The position numbers and the translations under genes are program-made. The notes below the pieces were generated by a model. The model did no database searches and had not been told where the DNA came from. It worked only from the letters and a program-made list of their open reading frames with translations. From the NCBI GenBank assembly GCA_022510565.1, contig JAFLTE010000005.1, positions 1 through 64,000 on the forward strand: a stretch of 64,000 nt of DNA, written 5' to 3'. The stretch is from Lachnospiraceae bacterium. Its GTDB lineage: Bacteria > Bacillota > Clostridia > Lachnospirales > Lachnospiraceae. Shown here piece by piece: positions 42,894 to 53,410 of the stretch (positions are counted from its first letter, which is position 1; the number at the start of each line of letters is the position of its first letter).

Positions 42894-42922
42894 TTGACAC
42901 GCATTACATTCCTTGCTATATT
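42894..42922 (+). promoter_or_regulatory. Promoter of the CNNM/CorC-like gene
   Basis: TTGACA (42894-42899), a 17-base spacer, TATATT (42917-42922), 45 bases before the start at 42968 and directly after mazF. Confidence 0.72.
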
Positions 42923-42967
42923 TATAAGGATGGAAAATATCTATAGTAAAGGAAGGGATTAAATAAA

Positions 42968-44338
42968 ATGGACGACAATGTCGCGGGCAGTATTATCTGC
43001 TTTGTCATATTGCTGTTTCTCGAAATGCTGCTAAACGGTTTTGACTCCGCATTTCGTCATATGAAGGGCGCGGAGATGGACGAGACGGACACAGAAAAAT
43101 CGAGCAGATCATATGCAAAGCAGCTGAAGATTACCTATTTAACCGAACACCAGCCACAGTATAACGGAGCGATTCAACTTGGCATGGTGACAATCAATCT
43201 TCTGCTCGGTGCGCTATATTTATATAGGTTGAATGCTTATGTGGGATATGTGGTTTATCGGAAGGCGATTTACCATATTACATCCCTGGCATCATGGCAT
43301 ATTGATCTGATTGCCATACTCACGGCGGTTATCGTTACACTGCTTATGTTGTACATAATTGTGACTTTTGGTATCTCCATACCGAGAAAAGCAGCTTCGC
43401 GAAGTTCGGAGCGGTGGTTGTCCTTGTGTGTTACACCGGTCTACTATATTGTAAGGTGTGCGATGCCTTTTGCGGTTCTTATTTCGGCAACCGCTAACAG
43501 TATTTTGCGTATTTTCGGAATTCATGTATCAGGAGATAAGTACGATGTCACTGAGGAAGAGATTCTGTCCATGGTGAGCGTAGGGCATGAGCAAGGGATT
43601 CTGCAGGCTAATGAAGCGGAGATGATTTCCAATATATTCGAATACGGCGATAAGGAAGCCAAGGATATCATGATTAACCGCAACAATATGATAGGTATCG
43701 AGTGTACTATGACACTGCAGGAAGCGGCGGCTTTTATTGTGGATGCGCATAACAGCCGATTCCCCGTATATGACGGCACGATAGATCATATTGTGGGTAT
43801 TCTTCATCTGAAAGACGTGATGCGTATGCAGATGAACGAGAAGATGAAGAACAAGCCTATCGGTAAAATTAAAGGACTTCTCAGAGAACCGAGGTTTATT
43901 ACGGAAAAACGTAAGATTGACGATTTGTTCCGTGTAATGCAGACAGAAAAAATTCAGATGGTTATCGTGATTGACGAATACGGACAGACAGCGGGACTCG
44001 TGGCGCTTGAGGATATCTTGGAGGAAATTGTCGGTAACATCGAGGATGAGTACGATGAGGAGGCAAGCTACATCAGTAAGAATGGTGCTGACGGTTATGT
44101 GATTCAGGGTAAAATGCCTCTGGAGGAATTGGGAGAACAGTTGGAAATCAGTTTTGAGGAGGAACCCTTTGACACCGTCAACGGATTCGTGATTTCGAGA
44201 TTGGAACATATTCCGGAGAAGGGGGAGGACTTTGAGTTCGAGTACGAGGGTTACATTTTCAGGATTCTGGAAGTGAAAGACCGTATGATACAGACCGTGA
44301 TTGCACACGCAAAACCACCGGAAGATAAGACAGAATAA
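42968..44338 (+). CDS. Hemolysin-family (CNNM/CorC-like) membrane protein with CBS pair
   Basis: A 456-residue protein of the DUF21-CBS-CorC layout. The membrane part (about 1-185) has four hydrophobic segments near 8-25, 70-92, 113-138 and 155-178. A CBS pair follows (about 205-345: IMINRNNMIGIECTMTL, FPVYDGTIDHIVGILHLKD, IQMVIVIDEYGQTAGLVALE). A C-terminal CorC/HlyC domain (about 360-445) has FDTVNGFVISRLEHIPEKGE. Family members are linked to magnesium export or sensing; the hemolysin name is historical. The start has GGAAGGG upstream. It is followed by yebC after 31 bases. Confidence 0.9.
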   Translation: MDDNVAGSIICFVILLFLEMLLNGFDSAFRHMKGAEMDETDTEKSSRSYAKQLKITYLTEHQPQYNGAIQLGMVTINLLLGALYLYRLNAYVGYVVYRKAIYHITSLASWHIDLIAILTAVIVTLLMLYIIVTFGISIPRKAASRSSERWLSLCVTPVYYIVRCAMPFAVLISATANSILRIFGIHVSGDKYDVTEEEILSMVSVGHEQGILQANEAEMISNIFEYGDKEAKDIMINRNNMIGIECTMTLQEAAAFIVDAHNSRFPVYDGTIDHIVGILHLKDVMRMQMNEKMKNKPIGKIKGLLREPRFITEKRKIDDLFRVMQTEKIQMVIVIDEYGQTAGLVALEDILEEIVGNIEDEYDEEASYISKNGADGYVIQGKMPLEELGEQLEISFEEEPFDTVNGFVISRLEHIPEKGEDFEFEYEGYIFRILEVKDRMIQTVIAHAKPPEDKTE

Positions 44339-44369
44339 ATAAGACATTAAAAACAAAGGAGATTACAGT

Positions 44370-45098
44370 ATGTCAGGACATTCAAAATTTGCAAACATTA
44401 AACATAAGAAGGAAAAGAATGATGCCGCTAAGGGTAAGATTTTCACGATTATCGGACGTGAGATTGCGGTTGCGGTAAAGGAGGGCGGACCGGATCCGTC
44501 CAACAATTTCAAGTTGGCACAGGTAATTGCCAAAGCAAAGGCCAACAATATGCCTAACGACACCATTGAGAGAGGTATTAAGAAAGCTGCGGGTGAGGGC
44601 AGCAGCGTCAACTATAAGTATGTGACTTACGAGGGATACGGACCGAACGGCATTGCGGTTATTGTAGATGCTTTGACCGATAACCCGAACAGAACGGCTG
44701 CGAATGTCAGAAGCGCATTTACCAAGGGACAGGGAAACGTAGGAACTCCCGGGTGTGTCTCGTTTATGTTTGATAAGAAGGGCCTGATTATCATCGATAA
44801 GGAAGAGTGCGATATGGAAGCAGACGACCTTATGATGATGGCTCTTGACGCAGGCGCGGAAGATTTCTCTGAGGAGGAGGACTGCTACGAGATTTACACT
44901 GACCCGGATCAGTGGAGTGAGGTTGATGCAGCGTTAAAAGAGCAGGGTGTCACCCCTGTATCTTCCGAGGTGACTATGATTCCCCAGAATTGGGTAGAAC
45001 TGACGGATGAGACTGCCATCAAGAATATGCAGAAGACTCTTGATTTGTTGGAAGATGACGATGATGTGCAGGCAGTATATCATAATTGGGATGAATGA
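44370..45098 (+). CDS. YebC/PmpR family protein
   Basis: A 242-residue protein starting MSGHSKFANIKHKKEKNDAA, the family hallmark, with YEGYGPNGIAVIVDALTDN (about 90-108) and the acidic C-terminal domains complete. YebC proteins were long described as transcription regulators; recent work on relatives points to relief of ribosome stalling at proline runs. The start has AAAGGAG upstream. It lies between the CNNM-like gene and metY; no functional link is apparent. Confidence 0.96.
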   Translation: MSGHSKFANIKHKKEKNDAAKGKIFTIIGREIAVAVKEGGPDPSNNFKLAQVIAKAKANNMPNDTIERGIKKAAGEGSSVNYKYVTYEGYGPNGIAVIVDALTDNPNRTAANVRSAFTKGQGNVGTPGCVSFMFDKKGLIIIDKEECDMEADDLMMMALDAGAEDFSEEEDCYEIYTDPDQWSEVDAALKEQGVTPVSSEVTMIPQNWVELTDETAIKNMQKTLDLLEDDDDVQAVYHNWDE

Positions 45099-45116
45099 TG
45101 AGGGGATTGTTTAAAG

Positions 45117-46400
45117 ATGGACAGACAGTATAAGAAAGAAACCATATGCATACAGTCGGGATGGAAACCAAAGAACGGTGAGCCACGCGTGCTGCCGATT
45201 TATCAGAGTACCACATTCAAATATGAGTCTTCGGAGTTTATGGGACGGCTTTTTGATTTGGAGGAAAGCGGATATTTCTACAGCAGATTGCAAAATCCCA
45301 CCAATGACTGTGTAGCGGCGAAAATCTGTGAGTTAGAGGGCGGTGTGGCTGCCATGCTGACATCTTCCGGTCAGGCTGCCTGCCATTATGCCATATTCAA
45401 TATCTGTGAGGCTGGTGATCACGTGGTACTGTCTTCTACAGTGTACGGTGGAACATTTAACCTTATCACCTGTACCATGAAGAAGATGGGAATTGATTGT
45501 TCGATTGTTGATCCTGACGCATCTTTAGAGGAACTGAACAAAGCGTTTAAACCCAATACGAAGTGTGTCTTTGCGGAGACAATCGCGAATCCCGCGTTGG
45601 TCGTTCTGGATATTGAGAAATTCGCTAAAGCGGCGCACGAACATCAGGTACCGCTTATCGTAGATAATACCTTTGCGACACCGATTAACTGTAATCCTTT
45701 TAAATGGGGTGCGGATATCGTACTGCATTCCACAACCAAGTATATGGACGGACATGCCGTATCCCTCGGCGGATGTATCGTGGATTCCGGCAATTTTGAT
45801 TGGAGCGCTTATCCCGATAAATTTCCGGGACTGTGCACGCCGGACGAGTCCTATCACGGTATCGTCTATACAGAGAAGTTCGGTAAAGCAGCCTACATTA
45901 CCAAGGCTACAAGTCAGCTGATGAGGGATCTGGGATCCATGCAGTCTCCTCAGAATGCATTCCTGTTAAATATAGGTCTGGAAACGCTGCCTCTGCGTGT
46001 GGAGAGACATTGTTATAATGCGCAGAAGACTGCAGAGTACTTAGAGCAGCATGATAAGGTGGCGTGGGTCAATTATCCGGGTCTTAAGAGCAATAAATAT
46101 TATGAGACGGCACAGAAGTATATGCCAAACGGTACCTGCGGCGTAATCTCATTCGGGTTAAAAGGCGGAAGGGAAGCTGCGGCTAAGATGATGGATTATC
46201 TTGAACTGGCAGCTATCGTGACACATGTCGCGGACGCTAGGACGAGTGTGCTGCATCCGGCCAGCCACACGCACAGGCAGATGAATGAGGAACAGTTAAA
46301 AGAAGCGGGCGTTGCACCTGAGATGATCAGGCTTTCCGTGGGTATTGAACATATAGATGACATTATTGCGGATTTGGAGCAGGCATTGTCCAAAATCTAG
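45117..46400 (+). CDS. O-acetylhomoserine sulfhydrylase family PLP enzyme
   Basis: A 427-residue enzyme of the Cys/Met metabolism PLP family. The PLP lysine is in HSTTKYMDGHAVSLGG (about residue 208), with SSGQAACHYAIFNICEAGDH and DNTFATPINCNPFKWGAD as cofactor-contact regions. Length and the LPIYQSTTFKY start point to O-acetylhomoserine aminocarboxypropyltransferase (MetY), which incorporates sulfide into homocysteine. Methionine gamma-lyase is a close alternative that cannot be excluded by eye. It follows yebC by 18 bases. No SAM riboswitch precedes it. Confidence 0.9.
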   Translation: MDRQYKKETICIQSGWKPKNGEPRVLPIYQSTTFKYESSEFMGRLFDLEESGYFYSRLQNPTNDCVAAKICELEGGVAAMLTSSGQAACHYAIFNICEAGDHVVLSSTVYGGTFNLITCTMKKMGIDCSIVDPDASLEELNKAFKPNTKCVFAETIANPALVVLDIEKFAKAAHEHQVPLIVDNTFATPINCNPFKWGADIVLHSTTKYMDGHAVSLGGCIVDSGNFDWSAYPDKFPGLCTPDESYHGIVYTEKFGKAAYITKATSQLMRDLGSMQSPQNAFLLNIGLETLPLRVERHCYNAQKTAEYLEQHDKVAWVNYPGLKSNKYYETAQKYMPNGTCGVISFGLKGGREAAAKMMDYLELAAIVTHVADARTSVLHPASHTHRQMNEEQLKEAGVAPEMIRLSVGIEHIDDIIADLEQALSKI

Positions 46401-46419
46401 TTAAGAAGGACAACAGATT

Positions 46420-47988
46420 ATGACTTATCGTAGAACGTGGTTTAGCTGGGTATTATGGTTGTTGTTTGCCGTACTTTGTATTATATTGCTGGTGGTTGAC
46501 GGTATAGTCTGGATGCAGTATTTTACGAGCCTTAAGGGGACCTTACTGCTGATGGGCGGGTTGTCGGTCATTCCGGCAGCGGCCTGTATATATTGGATCA
46601 TCAGAGGTGTTGCCGTTCGTATCAGGAAGAAATGCGTATGGAAAGAACGCACAGTGCGGATTGCGGTCTGTGTATTTTTTTTGATTGTTCTGGTGTTGGG
46701 ACTTGGCTTAAGAGCCGGCCGTCTGCATGATTTCATATCCATATGGAATATGAAAGACCACATATGCCCTGTCCGTGCTATCGTAAGCGCGCAGAGCATG
46801 GAGTATTATGATAGGGCTGTGATGTCGCTGCAGACTGACATCTCACTGACAGATTACGGACTTAACGATCTGTATGTGGTTTTACTTTCCACAGTGTTGT
46901 CTTTTCTCGGAAATAAAGTAACTTCGGCAGTTTATTTGCAGATTTTCCTTCAGATTATAAGCTTGGTGCTTGTGTATGCGGTGACACGGAAATTGGCAAG
47001 GAGATTATCGGCGTGTGTGGCTTTTCTATATCTGGCATGCTCCTTATGCTGCCTTGATATGCTGACTTACTTTGGTCCGGAGTGGATCTATTTTATATTA
47101 TATATGTTCGTGATGCTTGCTGCGGTCAGTTTTGTGAAAAGTTACTGTGCCGACGATATAAGCAGACCGTTGGCAATCTGCGGCGCAGTGGCAATGGGGG
47201 TATTGATTGGTGTACTTGCCTATTTTGATCTGACAGGTTTTTCCCTGCTTACGGTGATGATTATTGCTGCAGTGGGAAAAAAGACTGAGTCGGAAGCGAC
47301 CGTCTACTATAATTATTCCAAAGGCATGAATGCAGCGGTCATCGTAAGTTCTTGTGTCTCCGGTGTGGCTGTATGGAACGGAGCCATGTATGCGGCATCC
47401 TATGTGAAGGGTACCCGATTTATTGCCGATGTTACGGATAGGTTATGGGTATCATATCGCTACAGCGATCCGTTCACAAATATTCAGCCGTATTTTTTAG
47501 ATGTATATATAATTGGTCTGCTGATTGTCCCTGCGTCTTTTCTGATCTTTGAGTTTTTCAGAAGCGGAAAAGAGCAGAATTACATGCCGTGGATCATACT
47601 CTGTCTTGTGGTGGCTCCAACGCCTTTGGCGATGTCGGGGGAGCACGGATTTGTTGTTTTGTCCTTATACATATGGGCTGTTCTTGCAGGACTCGGATTA
47701 CAGAACTGTATTTTTGGCGGCAGGGCAAAAGTCATGCAGGCGGTGATTGAAGAAATCAACACAGCGGCAGAGAGAACGGAAGATTCCGTGAGCACAGAAC
47801 AAATTCCAGAGACACAGATATATGGAACGGCCGGAAATCAAGCGCCGCGACCGCGCTTCATAGAGAATCCGCTGCCGCTTCCCAAGAAGCATGTGGCAAG
47901 AGAGATGGATTATCAGTATGACGTTGCAGACAAGGATATGAAATACGATTTGTTCGTATCTGATAATGATGATTTTGATATAAAGTGA
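46420..47988 (+). CDS. Polytopic membrane protein, glycosyltransferase-39-like
   Basis: A 522-residue protein with about 10-12 hydrophobic segments across residues 8-440 and a roughly 80-residue charged cytosolic tail. After the first helices, a short extracytoplasmic loop follows (SIWNMKDHICPVRAIVSAQS, YYDRAVMSLQ). The topology and the DLYVVLLSTVLSFLGNKVTS region recall lipid-linked sugar transferases of the PMT/GT39 group, but no decisive catalytic motif (such as an Asp-Glu pair) is certain. It starts 19 bases after metY with AAGGAC. A terminator (48045-48071) follows it. Confidence 0.6.
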   Translation: MTYRRTWFSWVLWLLFAVLCIILLVVDGIVWMQYFTSLKGTLLLMGGLSVIPAAACIYWIIRGVAVRIRKKCVWKERTVRIAVCVFFLIVLVLGLGLRAGRLHDFISIWNMKDHICPVRAIVSAQSMEYYDRAVMSLQTDISLTDYGLNDLYVVLLSTVLSFLGNKVTSAVYLQIFLQIISLVLVYAVTRKLARRLSACVAFLYLACSLCCLDMLTYFGPEWIYFILYMFVMLAAVSFVKSYCADDISRPLAICGAVAMGVLIGVLAYFDLTGFSLLTVMIIAAVGKKTESEATVYYNYSKGMNAAVIVSSCVSGVAVWNGAMYAASYVKGTRFIADVTDRLWVSYRYSDPFTNIQPYFLDVYIIGLLIVPASFLIFEFFRSGKEQNYMPWIILCLVVAPTPLAMSGEHGFVVLSLYIWAVLAGLGLQNCIFGGRAKVMQAVIEEINTAAERTEDSVSTEQIPETQIYGTAGNQAPRPRFIENPLPLPKKHVAREMDYQYDVADKDMKYDLFVSDNDDFDIK

Positions 47989-48044
47989 TATATAGTGTCT
48001 GTACATATATCATGTATAAATATTGAGGGATAACGCAAACTAAG

Positions 48045-48071
48045 AGAGAATCACTTTGTGGTTCTCTTTTT
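48045..48071 (+). terminator. Terminator before the clpP-like gene
   Basis: AGAGAATCAC (48045-48054) pairs with GTGGTTCTCT (48058-48067) with one G-U pair and a three-base loop, then TTTTCTGTTTTG. Confidence 0.85.
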
Positions 48072-48114
48072 CTGTTTTGTATTAGCGAAGGCAAATATTT
48101 GATGGAGGTTTGCG

Positions 48115-48879
48115 ATGGGAAATGAAGATAACAATAAGAATACTGATAGGAACAATAAAACTATGAGTGAGGAGAAACGCGAAGAACAGGAAAAACAGCA
48201 GGACAAAGAGAAGCATCAGGATAAGCGGATCAGTGATGTCGGACAGATTACTTTGGATGAGAATGAGGCACACCATAAAATACATCTCATCACGATTATC
48301 GGAGAGATTGAGGGACATGATAATTTAAGCAGTACTTCCAAGACAACGAAGTATGAGCACGTGCTGCCCCAGCTTGCGGCCATCGAGGACAGTAAGGACA
48401 TTGACGGTGTGCTGATTCTTCTTAATACGATGGGCGGCGATGTGGAGGCGGGGCTGGCAATCGCGGAGATGATTGCATCTTTAAGTAAGCCTACAGTTTC
48501 CCTTGTATTGGGAGGCAGCCATTCCATAGGTGTTCCGATAGCCGTCAGCACTGATTATTCCTATATCGTGCCGACAGGAACCATGGTTATTCATCCGGTG
48601 CGCTTAACCGGTATGGTAATCGGTGTGCAGCAGACATTTGATTATTTCAGACAGATACAGGACCGTATTACGGGGTTTGTCTGTTCGCATTGCAAAATAT
48701 CTAAATCAAGATTGGAAGAACTGATGATGGAGACGGGGGTACTCACTAAGGATGTGGGAACAATTCTTGTAGGAGGTGAAGCAGTGGAGGAAGGCATCAT
48801 ATGTCAGGTGGGCGGAATCAAAGATGCGGTTGCCAAACTCCATGATATGGTAGATAAGAAAAATTCAGATACAAAATAA
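48115..48879 (+). CDS. ClpP-family serine protease, TepA type
   Basis: A 254-residue protein. Residues 1-45 are a highly charged, probably disordered leader (KREEQEKQQDKEKHQDKR). The rest is a ClpP/crotonase fold: VLILLNTMGGDVEAGLAIAE (about 100-119), LVLGGSHSIGVPIAVSTDY with the nucleophile-position Ser (about 136-139), and TMVIHPVRLTG with the likely His. This is the TepA (YmfB) type that lies next to spoIIIE in B. subtilis, where it aids protein translocation and processing. The same neighbour is present here. The start has TGGAGG upstream. Confidence 0.88.
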   Translation: MGNEDNNKNTDRNNKTMSEEKREEQEKQQDKEKHQDKRISDVGQITLDENEAHHKIHLITIIGEIEGHDNLSSTSKTTKYEHVLPQLAAIEDSKDIDGVLILLNTMGGDVEAGLAIAEMIASLSKPTVSLVLGGSHSIGVPIAVSTDYSYIVPTGTMVIHPVRLTGMVIGVQQTFDYFRQIQDRITGFVCSHCKISKSRLEELMMETGVLTKDVGTILVGGEAVEEGIICQVGGIKDAVAKLHDMVDKKNSDTK

Positions 48880-48882
48880 GGG

Positions 48883-48911
48883 ATGACAAGTGAAAATGAA
48901 AATGCTATACT
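48883..48911 (+). promoter_or_regulatory. Promoter of ftsK
   Basis: ATGACA (48883-48888), a 17-base spacer, TATACT (48906-48911), 48 bases before the ftsK start. Confidence 0.55.
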
Positions 48912-48959
48912 ATATTGAGTTATATTATCGGTTGTAAATATGCTCAGGAGGCATTTGTC

Positions 48960-51662
48960 ATGGCATCAGGTCAGGGAGGAAGCCGTTCTTCTTCCAAAAG
49001 AAGTACGACATCTTCAAACAGAAATACAAACAGAGGCAGACAGTCTCAGTCAGGGAAAAGGACGTCACAGGCGCAGCCTATGGACATTGCAATTCGTAAT
49101 GAAATTTTGTTGATTGTTTTTCTTGCACTGGCGATTGTCTTGTTCTTATGCAATTTCGGCGTTGTGGGCAGCTTCGGTGATGCGGTCAGTAACCTTATGT
49201 TCGGTATTTTCGGATTAACGGCCTACATCGCGCCGATTATTATATTTTTGGCGATTGCGTTCGGTATGTCCAACACGGGGGATAACATTGCTACCAGAAA
49301 ATTGGTTTCGGGGGCTGTTCTGTTTCTGCTTGTCAGTATGGTTTGCGAGTTGTTCAGTGCACAGCTTGCGCAGACGGAAAGTTATCAGATTAAGGAAATC
49401 TATGAGCGGTGTAGCGAGAATCACGGTGGTGGCGGCATTATCGCGGGCTCCCTTGTCTATTTGTCGTATCATTTTTTAGGCATGGTGGGTACGGTACTTT
49501 TAATTCTTGTTCTCGGCATTATCTGCGCGGTAATTGTTACCGAGAAGTCTTTTATCGGAGGCGTCAAGAGACAGGGGCAGAGAGTGTATGAGCGTTCCGT
49601 GGAGGATGCTGCATACCGCAGGGAACGGGCTAAAGAGCGTCAGATTGCCATGGAGGAAAAACGCGCTCGTGAGAAGGAACGTCGTCGTCAGAAGGAAGAA
49701 GAACTTGAGAATGAGAAGATTCTGCGCATGGATAAGAAGGTATCCGGCGTTATGCTTGATACGGCTCTGGACAAAGGTAAAGAGAAAGAAGATACACAGA
49801 AGGCACGGGACGATATCCACGAGATTATGTTACATGAGGAGGATGCAGAGGAATTTGCAGAGCGTCAGCCCGTTCGGGAAGCGCACTCCCGCCATTACAT
49901 AGAGAATGAATCAGATGATATGGACGAGATTCGCATCCATGGTGCGGCGGACGAGCCTGAGGAGGAAGACTATCCCTCAGAGCCCATGATACATAAGGAT
50001 GGTGTAACGACATCCTATGAGCAGGACAACGTGATAGGCAACAGCATGGAGCCTACGCCGGGCAGAGAGCGGGCTGTGGCATATAAACGTACATCGGAAG
50101 ACTCGGTGCAGAGTAGGGAGAGCGTATCGGGCGGTAGTGAAATCGGCAGACAGCTGCCTGACAGACCGCAGAAAGCGCCAAGACCACATAAATTCCCGTC
50201 GACAACTTTGCTTGCCAAGGGCAGCGGCAAAAAGGGCGGAGATTCTGCCAGAGAATTGAAAGAAACGGCCGAGCGGCTGCGGCAGACGCTTGATACATTC
50301 GGGGTGAAAGTGACGGTCACGGATATCAGTCAGGGTCCCTCCGTTACCCGTTATGAGCTTCAGCCGGAATTAGGCGTTAAGGTAAGTAAGATTGTGGGTC
50401 TTGCCGACGATATCAAACTGAACCTTGCAGCCACGGACATTCGTATCGAAGCACCTATTCCGGGCAAGGCTGCAGTGGGCATTGAGGTGCCCAACAAGGA
50501 AAACAGTGCCGTGGCGTTCAGAGATTTGGTGGAGTCTCAGGAGTTTAGGGATTTTAACTCCAATCTTGTGTTTGCCGTGGGTAAGGATATCGGCGGCAAG
50601 ATTGTGATGGCGGACATTGCCAAGATGCCGCATATGCTTATAGCAGGAGCTACCGGTTCGGGTAAGTCGGTTTGTATCAACACGATTATTATGGGAATTT
50701 TATATAAGGCAAACCCCGAGGATGTCAAGATGATTATGGTTGACCCGAAGGTGGTGGAGTTGAGTGTCTATAACGGGATTCCGCACTTGCTGATTCCTGT
50801 GGTAACGGATCCGAAGAAGGCAGCTGCAGCCCTGCATTGGGGTGTGACGGAAATGACGGAGCGTTATAAGAAGTTTGCGGACTACAATGTACGCGATCTT
50901 AAGGGGTACAATAAGAAAGTGGAGAGTATGCGCGCGGAAGGCGATCCGGAAGCCCCTGCGAAACTGCCGCAGATTCTTATTATTGTGGACGAGCTTGCTG
51001 ATTTAATGATGGTGTCGCCGGGTGAAGTGGAAGAGTCCATCTGTCGTCTGGCTCAGCTTGCCAGAGCGTGCGGCATTCATTTGATTATTGCAACGCAGCG
51101 TCCGTCCGTAGATGTCATTACCGGTTTGATTAAAGCCAATATGCCGAGCCGTGTTGCGTTTGCCGTATCAAGCGGTGTGGATTCCCGCACGATTTTGGAT
51201 ATGGTCGGTGCGGAGAAGCTGCTTGGTAAAGGAGACATGCTCTTTTACCCCCAGGGCTATCCCAAGCCGGCGCGTGTTCAGGGCGCTTTTGTGTCGGACA
51301 GAGAAGTGGCGGATGTGGTAGACTTCTTGAAGAATCAGGCAATCGGCAACGTTTACGATGACGATGTAGAGAATAAAATCAAGAACATGGGGACCGGTGC
51401 AGTGACAGGAAGCGCACCTTCCGGTGAGGGCGGTTCCGAGTACGATCAATATTTCGCGGAAGCAGGCAGATTTATTATTGAGAAGGACAAGGCATCCATC
51501 GGTATGCTGCAGAGAATGTTTAAAATCGGTTTCAACAGAGCGGCGCGCATTATGGATCAGCTGTGTGAGGCGGGCGTTGTCGGTGAAGAAGAAGGAACAA
51601 AACCCCGTAAGGTTCTGATGAGCGCGGAGGAGTTTGAACAGTTTGTAGAAGAAGCGATATAA
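48960..51662 (+). CDS. ftsK: DNA translocase FtsK/SpoIIIE
   Basis: A 900-residue septal DNA pump moving chromosomes during division and into the forespore. The N-terminus is Ser/Arg/Gln-rich. Four membrane helices span about 45-190. A long charged linker (about 205-430, rich in Arg/Lys/Glu) follows. The motor has Walker A GATGSGKSVC (about 563-572), Walker B ILIIVDELADLMM (about 672-684), and ATQRPSVDVITGLIKANMPS. The C-terminal gamma winged helix, which reads KOPS/SRS sites, begins near 838 (IGMLQRMFKIGFNRAARIMD). The ATG at 48960 is chosen because AGGAGG precedes it. Sporulation genes elsewhere in the window favour the SpoIIIE role. Confidence 0.96.
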   Translation: MASGQGGSRSSSKRSTTSSNRNTNRGRQSQSGKRTSQAQPMDIAIRNEILLIVFLALAIVLFLCNFGVVGSFGDAVSNLMFGIFGLTAYIAPIIIFLAIAFGMSNTGDNIATRKLVSGAVLFLLVSMVCELFSAQLAQTESYQIKEIYERCSENHGGGGIIAGSLVYLSYHFLGMVGTVLLILVLGIICAVIVTEKSFIGGVKRQGQRVYERSVEDAAYRRERAKERQIAMEEKRAREKERRRQKEEELENEKILRMDKKVSGVMLDTALDKGKEKEDTQKARDDIHEIMLHEEDAEEFAERQPVREAHSRHYIENESDDMDEIRIHGAADEPEEEDYPSEPMIHKDGVTTSYEQDNVIGNSMEPTPGRERAVAYKRTSEDSVQSRESVSGGSEIGRQLPDRPQKAPRPHKFPSTTLLAKGSGKKGGDSARELKETAERLRQTLDTFGVKVTVTDISQGPSVTRYELQPELGVKVSKIVGLADDIKLNLAATDIRIEAPIPGKAAVGIEVPNKENSAVAFRDLVESQEFRDFNSNLVFAVGKDIGGKIVMADIAKMPHMLIAGATGSGKSVCINTIIMGILYKANPEDVKMIMVDPKVVELSVYNGIPHLLIPVVTDPKKAAAALHWGVTEMTERYKKFADYNVRDLKGYNKKVESMRAEGDPEAPAKLPQILIIVDELADLMMVSPGEVEESICRLAQLARACGIHLIIATQRPSVDVITGLIKANMPSRVAFAVSSGVDSRTILDMVGAEKLLGKGDMLFYPQGYPKPARVQGAFVSDREVADVVDFLKNQAIGNVYDDDVENKIKNMGTGAVTGSAPSGEGGSEYDQYFAEAGRFIIEKDKASIGMLQRMFKIGFNRAARIMDQLCEAGVVGEEEGTKPRKVLMSAEEFEQFVEEAI

Positions 51663-51721
51663 TAAGCGCATAATGCGCGGGCTTGCGAGTATCGGTATAT
51701 AAAGAAAGGTAGGACATTGGC

Positions 51722-53392
51722 TTGAAAACAGATATTGAAATTGCACAGGAAGCGGTATTGGAAAATATTGTGGATGTGGCGGAGAGAATCGGAATTGAGC
51801 CGGATGATCTGGAATTATACGGTAAGTATAAAGCCAAAATTTCTGATGAATGCATAGAGCGTATCAGCAATAATCCTGACGGAAAGCTGATTCTTGTGAC
51901 GGCAATTAATCCGACCCCGGCAGGAGAAGGTAAGACGACCACCAGCGTGGGACTCGGTCAGGCGTTTGGAACACTTGGTAAAAAGGCAATTATTGCGCTC
52001 AGGGAGCCGTCTCTCGGTCCGTGTTTCGGTATCAAAGGCGGAGCAGCAGGCGGCGGCTATGCACAGGTAGTGCCTATGGAGGACTTAAATCTGCATTTCA
52101 CGGGGGATTTTCATGCCATCACTTCTGCCAATAATCTTCTGGCGGCACTTTTGGACAATCACATTCAACAGGGAAATACACTTGGTATCGATCCCAGACA
52201 GGTTGTGTGGAAACGCTGCCTGGACATGAATGACAGAGCACTTCGCAATGTAGTCATCGGAATGGGCGGCAAGACGGACGGCGTTGTGCGGGAAGACCAT
52301 TTTGTTATTACAGTAGCATCTGAGATTATGGCAATTCTCTGTCTGGCTTCCGATATGTCAGATTTAAAGGAAAGACTGGGCAGGATCATCGTAGCCTATA
52401 ATTATGAAGGAAATCCGGTAACTGCAGCCGATTTAAATGCGGTTGGTGCAATGGCAGCACTTTTAAAAGATGCCATGAAACCGAATCTGATTCAAACATT
52501 GGAGCACACGCCGGCTTTGGTGCATGGCGGACCCTTTGCAAATATTGCGCATGGCTGTAATTCCGTTCGTGCCACGAAGGCGGCATTGAAAATGGCCGAC
52601 TACGTTATCACTGAGGCGGGATTCGGCGCCGATTTGGGTGCGGAGAAATTTTTTGACATTAAATGCCGCATGGTGGGTCTGAAACCGGATGCTGTCGTTC
52701 TTGTGGCTACGGTTCGCGCGTTGAAATATAACGGCGGTGTTGCTAAGGACAATTTGTCTGTGGAAAATATGGAGGCACTTCGGGCAGGTATTGTGAATCT
52801 GGAGAAACATATCGAGAATCTGCACAAGTACGGCGTGCCGATTGTAGTCACTCTCAATGCATTTGTATCGGATACCGAGGCAGAGGTTTCGTACGTGCGG
52901 CAGTTCTGCGAGGACAGAGGCTGTGAGTTCGCTATCTCCGAAGTGTGGGAAAAAGGCGGCGCGGGCGGCGTGAATCTCGCCAAAAAGGTGATTGAGACAC
53001 TGGAAAAGAAGGAAAGTCATTTTAAAGTACTGTATGAAGATAATATTTCTCTGAAAGAAAAGATTGAAACGATTGCATCGGAAATCTATGGCGCGGGAGG
53101 GGTATCCTATGCACCTGCTGTGGAGAGACAGCTAAAGAAGTTGGAAGAGATGGGATTCGGCAATATGCCGATATGCATGGCGAAGACACAATATTCACTT
53201 TCCGATGATCCGACACTGCTTGGCAGACCCGTGGGATTTATGATGAATGTCAGAGAAGTCTATGTATCCGCAGGAGCGGGATTTGTGGTAGTATTGACCG
53301 GCGCGGTTATGACCATGCCCGGACTGCCTAAGAAACCGGCAGCTTACGGCATAGATGTGGATGAGAGTGGTGTTATCACAGGTCTATTTTGA
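51722..53392 (+). CDS. fhs: Formate-tetrahydrofolate ligase
   Basis: A 556-residue ATP-dependent enzyme making 10-formyl-THF from formate, used in purine synthesis and in acetogenic carbon flow. Signatures: [20 protein letters not shown] (P-loop type, about 60-79), [40 protein letters not shown], and [19 protein letters not shown]. The start is TTG at 51722 with AAAGGTAGGA upstream; no better ATG is available in frame. It precedes folD by a few bases, giving a two-gene one-carbon operon. Confidence 0.97.
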   Translation: MKTDIEIAQEAVLENIVDVAERIGIEPDDLELYGKYKAKISDECIERISNNPDGKLILVTAINPTPAGEGKTTTSVGLGQAFGTLGKKAIIALREPSLGPCFGIKGGAAGGGYAQVVPMEDLNLHFTGDFHAITSANNLLAALLDNHIQQGNTLGIDPRQVVWKRCLDMNDRALRNVVIGMGGKTDGVVREDHFVITVASEIMAILCLASDMSDLKERLGRIIVAYNYEGNPVTAADLNAVGAMAALLKDAMKPNLIQTLEHTPALVHGGPFANIAHGCNSVRATKAALKMADYVITEAGFGADLGAEKFFDIKCRMVGLKPDAVVLVATVRALKYNGGVAKDNLSVENMEALRAGIVNLEKHIENLHKYGVPIVVTLNAFVSDTEAEVSYVRQFCEDRGCEFAISEVWEKGGAGGVNLAKKVIETLEKKESHFKVLYEDNISLKEKIETIASEIYGAGGVSYAPAVERQLKKLEEMGFGNMPICMAKTQYSLSDDPTLLGRPVGFMMNVREVYVSAGAGFVVVLTGAVMTMPGLPKKPAAYGIDVDESGVITGLF

Positions 53393-53410
53393 TGGAGAGG
53401 AGGTATGGCT

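Noticed and set aside
42968-44338. Hemolysin
   Set aside because: The DUF21-CBS-CorC layout is that of ion-linked membrane proteins; the hemolysin name is historical.
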